Assembly (NCBI GenBank): GCA_964348605.1
Contig: CAYGDC010000008.1
Span: 1 to 17,144, forward strand
Source: JALOAR01 sp964348605
GTDB lineage: Bacteria; Patescibacteriota; Minisyncoccia; UBA6257; Colwellbacteraceae
Length of the DNA: 17,144 nt
Direction: 5' to 3'
Position 1 is the first letter of the stretch. Every line of letters starts with the position of its first letter. Below the pieces are notes generated by a model. That model searched no databases, was not told the DNA's origin, and saw nothing but the letters and a program-made list of their open reading frames with translations. A program made the translations under genes and the position numbers. This document shows positions 1 through 4,230 of the stretch, piece after piece.

Positions 1-407
1 GCGATATTATTTTTGATTGGGACGCTATGTTAAATCTTAAAGGTAATTCAGCGCCCTATATTCAATATACTTACGCGCGACTTATTAGTGTTATAGCAAA
101 AGCTCGTGGATTAAAGCCAAAACTACAAATAGAGCTTCTCACAAATAAAGCGGAAATAAGAGTATTAGAATCTCTAATTTGTTTCTCTGATACCATTGCC
201 TATGCGGCCGAACAATACGAACCAAATTATTTAGCAAATTATCTTTTCCGCACAGCAAATGCTCTAAACGCGTTTTATGAAACATCGCCTATTATAACTG
301 CAGAAAAAGAAATAGCAGAATCAAGATTAGCTTTGGCTATGGCTGGGACTATAGTATTAAAAAATGGACTTTCTCTTTTAGGTATTAAATTACCAAAGAA
401 GATGTAG
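1..407 (+). CDS. argS: Arginyl-tRNA synthetase, C-terminal end (5' partial)
   Basis: Charges tRNA-Arg with arginine in the cytoplasm. Only the last 134 codons are in the window; the frame is open from position 3, so the Met at 27 is internal and not a start. The visible part is the alpha-helical DALR anticodon-binding domain. It begins with DIIFDWDAM, followed by GNSAPYIQYTYAR, the conserved block that opens this domain in ArgS. It continues with a helix ending in NAFYETSPI and finishes with LLGIKLPKKM, close to the usual ArgS C-terminus (LGI-x-x-P-xKM). The catalytic domain lies off the left edge. Two tRNA-Arg genes lie downstream (932 and 1122), but with separate promoters, so the proximity need not be functional. 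The identification is firm from these motifs. Confidence 0.95.
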   Translation, partial: DIIFDWDAMLNLKGNSAPYIQYTYARLISVIAKARGLKPKLQIELLTNKAEIRVLESLICFSDTIAYAAEQYEPNYLANYLFRTANALNAFYETSPIITAEKEIAESRLALAMAGTIVLKNGLSLLGIKLPKKM

Positions 408-415
408 TGAGTAAT

Positions 416-424
416 GGAGGTGAT
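416..424 (+). promoter_or_regulatory. Orphan perfect Shine-Dalgarno sequence
   Basis: GGAGGTGAT is complementary over nine bases to the usual 3' end of 16S rRNA. It lies nine bases after the argS stop. The only start codons nearby are ATG at 414 (M-E-V-I-M-S-stop) and ATG at 426, one base after the motif and followed by only one more codon before a stop. No gene follows; the next feature is tRNA-Trp. No protein gene in this window has a motif of this strength before its start. Confidence 0.5.
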
Positions 425-468
425 AATGAGCTAAATAGGTAGTATTTAATTAGAACGCTTAAAAATAC

Positions 469-497
469 TTGGCGAAAAGCTATTTTTTTGTTATCTT
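469..497 (+). promoter_or_regulatory. Probable promoter of tRNA-Trp
   Basis: TTGGCG (469-474) and TATCTT (492-497) are separated by 17 bases; the -10 box ends 14 bases before the tRNA gene. The match is moderate, but position and spacing agree with the other tRNA promoters here. Confidence 0.4.
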
Positions 498-511
498 GTT
501 AAAAATAGCGA

Positions 512-582
512 GGGGCTATAGTTCAGCGGCAGAACGACGGTCTCCAAAACCGTTAACCAAGGTTCGAATCCTTGTAGCCCCG
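512..582 (+). tRNA. tRNA-Trp (CCA)
   Basis: Acceptor stem GGGGCTA (512-518) pairs fully with TAGCCCC (575-581), with discriminator G582. The anticodon stem ACGGT/ACCGT (537-541/549-553) closes loop CTCCAAA, giving anticodon CCA. The T-arm has a standard GGTTCGAATCC core. The genomic 3' end reads G-C-A, so CCA is not encoded in full and must be added by a nucleotidyltransferase. Confidence 0.96.
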
Positions 583-590
583 CAATGATT

Positions 591-675
591 AAAAACCAAA
601 GACCAAAACCATAAACTAAAATCACAAACCACAAGCGCCAAATTATCTCGCTTCGCGAGATCTCGCATGGCGAGA
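591..675. repeat. Dispersed intergenic repeat, copy A, with two tandem hairpins
   Basis: An A/C-rich lead (AAAAACCAAAGAC at 591-603, TAAAATCACAA at 617-627, CCAAATTAT at 638-646) runs into two adjacent perfect six-pair hairpins with three-base loops: TCTCGC-TTC-GCGAGA (646-660) and TCTCGC-ATG-GCGAGA (661-675). A second copy of the same arrangement is at 12134-12200. The copies differ by gaps in the lead and by one compensated base pair in the first hairpin. The right flank (TTGAAAATTA at 743) also resembles the flank of copy B. The function is unknown. Confidence 0.75.
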
Positions 676-686
676 CAAACAAATCC

Positions 687-741
687 AAAATCACAAATTA
701 CACACAGATATCAAAAAGAGAAAAATCACAAATTACAGATA
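687..741. repeat. Short direct repeat AAAATCACAAATTACA
   Basis: The 16-base unit AAAATCACAAATTACA occurs at 687-702 and again at 722-737, both followed closely by AGATA. A degenerate third unit (AAAATCACAAAC) begins at 618. The whole stretch from about 585 to 740 is nearly free of G and T on the plus strand outside the hairpins. Confidence 0.7.
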
Positions 742-742
742 G

Positions 743-772
743 TTGAAAATTAATTTAATTATTTGCTACAAT
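743..772 (+). promoter_or_regulatory. Promoter of tRNA-Phe (extended -10)
   Basis: TTGAAA (743-748), an 18-base spacer and TACAAT (767-772), which is preceded by TGC to form an extended -10. The tRNA begins 24 bases after the -10 box. The -35 box lies where the repeat's right flank ends. Confidence 0.72.
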
Positions 773-796
773 CAAATTGTGCCTATTGTTAAATAG

Positions 797-868
797 GCCG
801 CGGTAGCTCAGTGGTAGAGCAGACGCCTGAAGAGCGTCGTGTCGGGGGTCCGATTCCCTCTCGCGGCA
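797..868 (+). tRNA. tRNA-Phe (GAA), with C at position 55
   Basis: Acceptor GCCGCGG (797-803) pairs with TCGCGGC (861-867), including one G-U pair; discriminator A868. Anticodon stem GACGC/GCGTC (822-826/834-838) closes loop CTGAAGA, giving GAA. The T-stem is GGGGG/CCCTC (844-848/856-860). Its seven-base loop reads TCCGATT where nearly all tRNAs have TTCGATT-like loops, so position 55, normally pseudouridine, is C. CCA is not encoded in full (A-C-A follows). Confidence 0.95.
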
Positions 869-875
869 CATTCTT

Positions 876-905
876 AAAACACCTTAATTGCAATTAAGGT
901 GTTTT
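876..905. terminator. Terminator after tRNA-Phe, probably bidirectional
   Basis: AAAACACCTTAATTG (876-890) is followed directly by its exact reverse complement (891-905), a perfect 30-base palindrome. The A-run on the left and the T-run on the right would let it work in either direction. It begins eight bases after tRNA-Phe. Confidence 0.85.
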
Positions 906-916
906 GTTATTAGTAT
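888..916 (+). promoter_or_regulatory. Possible promoter of tRNA-Arg (CCT), overlapping the terminator
   Basis: TTGCAA (888-893), 17 bases, TAGTAT (911-916). The -10 box ends 15 bases before tRNA-Arg, as in neighbouring tRNA genes. The -35 hexamer lies in the centre of the preceding terminator palindrome. Confidence 0.35.
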
Positions 917-931
917 TTTAGAGATCTTTTA

Positions 932-1003
932 GCCCTTGTAGTTCAATGGATAGAACAGCACACTCCTAACGTGCTAATAGAGGTTCGATTCCTCTCGAGG
1001 GCA
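932..1003 (+). tRNA. tRNA-Arg (CCT)
   Basis: Acceptor GCCCTTG (932-938) pairs with CGAGGGC (996-1002), with one G-U pair; discriminator A1003. Anticodon loop CTCCTAA (963-969) gives CCT, which reads AGG. The anticodon stem GCACA/CGTGC has an A-C mismatch next to the loop (A962/C970, positions 31-39). The T-arm AGGTTCGATTCCT is normal. CCA is not encoded in full. Confidence 0.95.
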
Positions 1004-1077
1004 CAATTTATTGCAAATTGTTTACAAGCTATAATAAATAATAGCCATATTAAATGGGCGTGATAGTTTATCAAAAA

Positions 1078-1106
1078 TTGAATTTTTTATAAAAAGCTTA
1101 TAGAAT
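1078..1106 (+). promoter_or_regulatory. Promoter of tRNA-Arg (TCT)
   Basis: TTGAAT (1078-1083), 17 bases, TAGAAT (1101-1106); the tRNA begins 16 bases later. An isolated TATAAT at 1030-1035 lacks a good -35 box. Confidence 0.7.
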
Positions 1107-1121
1107 ATTAAAAGTATTTTT

Positions 1122-1193
1122 GCCCCGATAGTTCAATGGACAGAACAACTCCCTTCTAAGGAGTAAATGAAGGTTCGATTCCTTCTCGGGGTA
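1122..1193 (+). tRNA. tRNA-Arg (TCT)
   Basis: Acceptor GCCCCGA (1122-1128) pairs with TCGGGGT (1186-1192); the first pair is G1-U72, discriminator A1193. Anticodon stem ACTCC/GGAGT (1148-1152/1160-1164) closes loop CTTCTAA, giving TCT (AGA and AGG codons). The T-arm is AGGTTCGATTCCT, as in the neighbouring tRNA-Arg, and the D-arms are also alike, so the two genes look related. No encoded CCA. Confidence 0.95.
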
Positions 1194-1322
1194 CGGTATT
1201 CTAGAGAATGGATTGATCGCTGGACTAAAGTTTTTTCAATAGAAAAAAATAAGGGAGACGAGGATTGAAGACTTTTTACAAGTGTTGATGAGCAAAAGAG
1301 TTGACGAAATTTCTTTTTAGAA

Positions 1323-1352
1323 TACAGTTCATTTAAAAAACTATAGTATAAT
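1323..1352 (+). promoter_or_regulatory. Probable promoter of tRNA-Pro
   Basis: A perfect TATAAT (1347-1352) stands 37 bases before tRNA-Pro. The best -35 candidate, TACAGT (1323-1328, spacer 18), is weak. Confidence 0.45.
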
Positions 1353-1389
1353 GTAAGCGCTCATGTTTTTAATATCGCTAAATATAAAA

Positions 1390-1463
1390 CGGACTGTAGT
1401 ATAATGGTAGTATACGTGCTTTGGGAGCACGCGGCCTGGGTTCGATTCCCAGCAGTCCGACCA
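1390..1463 (+). tRNA. tRNA-Pro (TGG), with encoded CCA
   Basis: Acceptor CGGACTG (1390-1396) pairs with CAGTCCG (1453-1459), discriminator A1460; C1-G72 is typical of bacterial tRNA-Pro. Anticodon stem CGTGC/GCACG (1415-1419/1427-1431) closes loop TTTGGGA, giving TGG with G at position 37, the TrmD target. The T-arm is CTGGGTTCGATTCCCAG. Unlike the other six tRNA genes here, CCA is encoded (1461-1463). Confidence 0.95.
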
Positions 1464-1557
1464 AATTGTATTTGATCTAGACTTAGATAAGATAGTTTGA
1501 TAAAATCACAAAATAATAAAAATAATTATTTATCTAGTTTTTATTTAGACAAGATTT

Positions 1558-2496
1558 ATGATAGTAAATTTTTTAATTTTTATCGGCGCTCTTTTTCTTG
1601 TGGCCAAAGGTGCGATGTTGGCTACAAAATATTCCGCTAATGTAGCGGAACGTTTTAATATGTCCCGATATGTTGTTGGGTTTGTTGTGGTGGCCTGTGT
1701 CTCTGCTTTACCAGAAACTGTTGTTGCTATTAGTTCTGCACTAGCAGGAAGGCCAGAGTTTGGATTAGCTACTCTTTTTGGCTCTAATGTTGCTGATTTA
1801 ACTCTTATTTTTGCGATTGTTACAATAGCGGCCGGCAGAAGCATGAAAGTAGAAAGTAAGATGCTTAAGGATATTCGTTATTATCCGCTTTTACTAATGA
1901 TTCCCATTTTTTTTGGATTAAATGGCCATTATTCTCGACTCGAAGGCATTCTCTTGTTAATTATTGGAATTTTATTTTATTATAAAACATTTACAATAGG
2001 AGCGAGTCTCGAAAAAGCATATCATAGCGTTGGGAGAAAAATAAAAGATATTTTATTATTGTTATTTGCAATAGTGATGTTGCTTATTGGTGCGTATTTT
2101 ACAATTGATTCAGCAACAGATATTGCAACTGCTTTAAGGGTGACTCCTGTATTAATAGGAATGCTTGTAGTAAGTCTTGGCACGACTATGCCAGAATTAT
2201 TTTATTCATTGAAAGCGGTTCGCAAAAAAGAAGATGAATTAGCGATAGGGGATATTTTGGGCACAGTTATGACGGGGGCGACAATCGTTGTCGGCATTGT
2301 CGCTATTATAGAGCCATTCTTTTTCCCAGCAAGAATAGTGTATGTTACAGGCGTATTTATGATTATTGCCTCTCTTTTTCTTTTTTATCTTATGAGAACT
2401 GGCAGATCGCTTACGCGCCTGGAGAGTTTTTTCTTGCTTGCGTTTTGGGTTATTTACGCTATTATCGAGCTTGCTATAAGTAAAACATTGATTTAA
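1558..2496 (+). CDS. CaCA-family cation antiporter (Na+/Ca2+ exchanger-like)
   Basis: Predicted inner-membrane antiporter of the calcium/cation superfamily, 312 residues and about ten hydrophobic segments; family members exchange Ca2+ for Na+ or H+. The two inverted alpha repeats are recognisable. Alpha-1 has VSALPETVVAI (48-58; E53) followed by LATLFGSNVAD (70-80). Alpha-2 has VSLGTTMPELFYS (205-217; E213) followed by GDILGTVMTGA (231-241). The second repeat lacks the usual G-[N/S]-x-x-G-S-N, having G-D-x-x-G-T-V, so cation binding may differ from the norm. Between the repeats is a short charged loop (about 150-164), not a large regulatory domain. The start has no Shine-Dalgarno and no convincing promoter; readthrough from tRNA-Pro 95 bases upstream is possible. 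The substrate ion cannot be told from sequence. Confidence 0.85.
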   Translation: MIVNFLIFIGALFLVAKGAMLATKYSANVAERFNMSRYVVGFVVVACVSALPETVVAISSALAGRPEFGLATLFGSNVADLTLIFAIVTIAAGRSMKVESKMLKDIRYYPLLLMIPIFFGLNGHYSRLEGILLLIIGILFYYKTFTIGASLEKAYHSVGRKIKDILLLLFAIVMLLIGAYFTIDSATDIATALRVTPVLIGMLVVSLGTTMPELFYSLKAVRKKEDELAIGDILGTVMTGATIVVGIVAIIEPFFFPARIVYVTGVFMIIASLFLFYLMRTGRSLTRLESFFLLAFWVIYAIIELAISKTLI

Positions 2497-2516
2497 ATAA
2501 TGAATATTTATATAAT
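2488..2516 (+). promoter_or_regulatory. Promoter of tRNA-His
   Basis: TTGATT (2488-2493), 17 bases, perfect TATAAT (2511-2516). The tRNA begins 13 bases after the -10 box. The -35 hexamer overlaps the last codons of the antiporter gene. Confidence 0.85.
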
Positions 2517-2528
2517 GCTTTATTGTAT

Positions 2529-2601
2529 GGTGTCTATGGTGTAACGGTTAGCACTAGGGTTTGTGGAACCCTCAGTACGGGTTCGAGTCCCGTTAGACAC
2601 C
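2529..2601 (+). tRNA. tRNA-His (GTG), with encoded G-1
   Basis: G-1 (2529) faces C73 (2601), the bacterial tRNA-His identity pair. Acceptor GTGTCTA (2530-2536) pairs with TAGACAC (2594-2600). Anticodon stem AGGGT/ACCCT (2556-2560/2568-2572) closes loop TTGTGGA, giving GTG. The T-arm is ACGGGTTCGAGTCCCGT. CCA is not encoded in full. Confidence 0.96.
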
Positions 2602-2605
2602 CATT

Positions 2606-2630
2606 AAAACGCTCCGTTGGGAGCGTTTTT
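2606..2630 (+). terminator. Rho-independent terminator of tRNA-His
   Basis: CGCTCC (2610-2615), loop GTTG and GGAGCG (2620-2625), then five T; the A-run 2606-2609 extends the stem. It starts a few bases after the tRNA. Confidence 0.92.
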
Positions 2631-2730
2631 ATATAGAATGTCTCTAAACTGGGCTTGAAAAAAAGCGAATTGGAGAAGGAGGACCCTTGATTTTTTTAAG
2701 GGCAAAGTATAATAAAAAAATAATTGTTAT

Positions 2731-3327
2731 TTATTGTAATTTTTCGTCAAACTCTCCCATTAATCTTTGATATTTGCGGTTTAATTCATTGATGGCGAGA
2801 ATATTATCATTTATTGCTTTTATTATTTCTACTGTTTCTGCATCAAAACTTGCTGGGTCATCACTTAGAAATTTATCTTGCAATATATCAAGTAGTTGTC
2901 TAATTTTTTCATGATAATTTAATAATTTATCTACTAATGACATTTTAGTCGCTATTGCTTGCATTCCAATTGACTGCGCTGAATCAATTGGAATATAGGG
3001 TATTGCGGCAGCCATAGTCGTAAGTTCGCCGAGAAGCTCTGTGGTTTTAAGACGAGCCTCTTGAAGTTTTCTAAACTCCTGTACGGTTAAATCAAGAGCC
3101 CTACCATATTCTCCAGTTTTATCTTTCTCTTCAATTTTACTTATTGTTTCTGATGATTCCTGAAAAAAATTATTTAAAAAAATAGAAATTACCGCTCCGT
3201 TTGTGCGAGCCTCTACAAAGCTTGCAGGGATGGTGATTTTATCTTGAGCAGCAAGAACAAAACCAATAATAACAATAAAAATAATTATTGCTATTACTGA
3301 AAACAGTAATATCCATTTACGAAACAT
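2731..3327 (-). CDS. Hypothetical membrane-anchored coiled-coil protein
   Basis: I do not recognise this 198-residue protein. The N-terminus (MFRKW, then a hydrophobic run at about residues 6-27) is a single membrane anchor or uncleaved signal; no lipobox cysteine follows. The positive residues before it suggest the C-terminal part faces outside. The rest is hydrophilic, without cysteine, and mainly helical. Runs of charged heptads (about 58-105 and 125-198) suggest a helical bundle or coiled coil, ending in FDEKLQ. The start is set by a promoter whose -10 box lies six bases before the ATG, which implies a leaderless mRNA. It stands alone on the minus strand between tRNA-His and tRNA-Gly. It resembles small anchored helical proteins of CPR bacteria in style only; no function is proposed. 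Confidence 0.8.
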   Translation of the reverse strand: MFRKWILLFSVIAIIIFIVIIGFVLAAQDKITIPASFVEARTNGAVISIFLNNFFQESSETISKIEEKDKTGEYGRALDLTVQEFRKLQEARLKTTELLGELTTMAAAIPYIPIDSAQSIGMQAIATKMSLVDKLLNYHEKIRQLLDILQDKFLSDDPASFDAETVEIIKAINDNILAINELNRKYQRLMGEFDEKLQ

Positions 3328-3333
3328 ATTTTT

Positions 3334-3362
3334 ATTCTATTAAATTGCTTTACAAAAATCAA
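3334..3362 (-). promoter_or_regulatory. Promoter of the hypothetical coiled-coil gene
   Basis: On the minus strand, TTGATT (3362-3357), 17 bases, TAGAAT (3339-3334), with the ATG six bases further (3327). The transcript would begin at or next to the start codon. It overlaps the oppositely directed tRNA-Gly promoter. Confidence 0.65.
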
Positions 3363-3377
3363 TTTTAAAGATAAATT
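3349..3377 (+). promoter_or_regulatory. Probable promoter of tRNA-Gly
   Basis: TTTACA (3349-3354), 17 bases, TAAATT (3372-3377). The tRNA begins 11 bases after the -10 box. The -35 region is shared with the divergent minus-strand promoter. Confidence 0.5.
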
Positions 3378-3387
3378 TAATCTATTG

Positions 3388-3458
3388 GCGGGATTAGTAT
3401 AGTGGTAGTACGCTACCTTGCCAAGGTAATGGCGCCGGTTCGATTCCGGTATCCCGCT
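3388..3458 (+). tRNA. tRNA-Gly (GCC)
   Basis: Acceptor GCGGGAT (3388-3394) pairs with ATCCCGC (3451-3457), discriminator T3458 as usual for bacterial tRNA-Gly. Anticodon loop TTGCCAA (3418-3424) gives GCC; the stem CTACC/GGTAA has a C-A mismatch at its outer end (positions 27-43). The T-arm CCGGTTCGATTCCGG is normal. No encoded CCA. The next gene starts 25 bases later and may be read from the same promoter. Confidence 0.95.
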
Positions 3459-3483
3459 CTAAAAATTTATCTTAAAACCTAAC

Positions 3484-4131
3484 ATGTTTTTACAGGCGGC
3501 TCAATCTTTAATGGATGTTATTTATTGGCTTGCTGATATTGTGCCTTTGCCGATATTTGCCTTTTTTAGCTCCTTAATTGAAGAGGTTATTGCTGTAATA
3601 CCATCTCCTCTTGTTATGACTCTTATGGGATCCATTGCGGCAGCGCAGGGCGTCGGATGGATTTACGCGGCAGTTTTAATCGCAATAGGAGCTCTTGGAA
3701 AAACAATAGGGGGGCTAGCTCTTTATATTGTGGCTGATAAAGGAGAAGATATTTTTACGAGAAGGTTTGGCAGGCTTTTAGGACTATCTTCTGAAAAAAT
3801 AGAGCTTATAGGTAAGAAATTAAATAAAGGATGGCATGATGATTTAGTTCTTTTTCTCTTGTATGCTGCGCCGATTATAGCGAGCGCGCCTATTTCTATT
3901 GCTTGTGGTCTAATTAAAATTAGCAAGCGTTCTTTTTTTATTACTATGTTTTGTGGGACTTTTGTGAAGGGATTGTTTTATTTTTATATTGGATATACGG
4001 GCGCAGAGGCGTTGATGTTAATGAGTCAAGATATTGGGGGCATAGAAAGATTAAGTTATCTAATGATATTAATTATCATAGTAGCTATTTTTATTAGCAT
4101 TTATTTTCACCGAAGAAAAAATATTATCTAA
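3484..4131 (+). CDS. VTT-domain (DedA-like) membrane protein
   Basis: Integral membrane protein of 215 residues with four to six hydrophobic segments. It fits the VTT/SNARE-associated fold; family members such as DedA act in phospholipid flipping and membrane homeostasis. Supporting features are the early acidic amphipathic stretch SLIEEVIAVIPSPLV (30-44), matching the family's E-x(n)-P-x-P-S pattern; the small-residue helix GALGKTIGGLALYIVADKG (69-87); RRFGRLLG (93-100); and the late block APISIACGLIKISKRSFF (135-152). The arginines that most DedA proteins carry just before the P-x-x-R..AG block are missing (YAAPIIASAPISIACG), so it is a divergent member. No Shine-Dalgarno precedes the ATG, which lies 25 bases after tRNA-Gly and may share its promoter. 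The family call is moderate. Confidence 0.72.
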   Translation: MFLQAAQSLMDVIYWLADIVPLPIFAFFSSLIEEVIAVIPSPLVMTLMGSIAAAQGVGWIYAAVLIAIGALGKTIGGLALYIVADKGEDIFTRRFGRLLGLSSEKIELIGKKLNKGWHDDLVLFLLYAAPIIASAPISIACGLIKISKRSFFITMFCGTFVKGLFYFYIGYTGAEALMLMSQDIGGIERLSYLMILIIIVAIFISIYFHRRKNII

Positions 4132-4212
4132 TTTAGACGCGTAATAAATACATAACTTTATCGTCTGGCGTCTTAAATAGCGAGATATTTTAACATGATG
4201 TATTACTAAAAC

Positions 4213-4221
4213 TGTGATAAT
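4213..4221 (+). promoter_or_regulatory. Probable extended -10 promoter of the lactate permease gene
   Basis: TGT followed by GATAAT (4216-4221) forms an extended -10; a -35 (TTAACA at 4190-4195) is too far away to be sure of. The ATG is nine bases after the -10 box, implying a leader of only a few bases. Confidence 0.45.
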
Positions 4222-4230
4222 ATATGTATT

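Noticed and set aside
1195..1262. Possible remnant of a protein gene between tRNA-Arg (TCT) and tRNA-Pro
   Set aside because: One frame reads about 20 residues with two tryptophans before a stop, but it has no start codon and no recognisable family; it is too short to call a pseudogene.
2687..2713. A plus-strand promoter (TTGATT, TATAAT) reading into the 3' end of the hypothetical gene
   Set aside because: The spacer is only 15 bases and no plus-strand gene follows before tRNA-Gly. AT-rich DNA gives such matches by chance. The weak CCCTT/AAGGG hairpin there (2684-2702) was likewise not called as a terminator.
4135..4173. Terminator between the VTT gene and the lactate permease gene
   Set aside because: AGACGC/GCGTCT enclose a 27-base loop and no T-run follows, so it is not a credible terminator.
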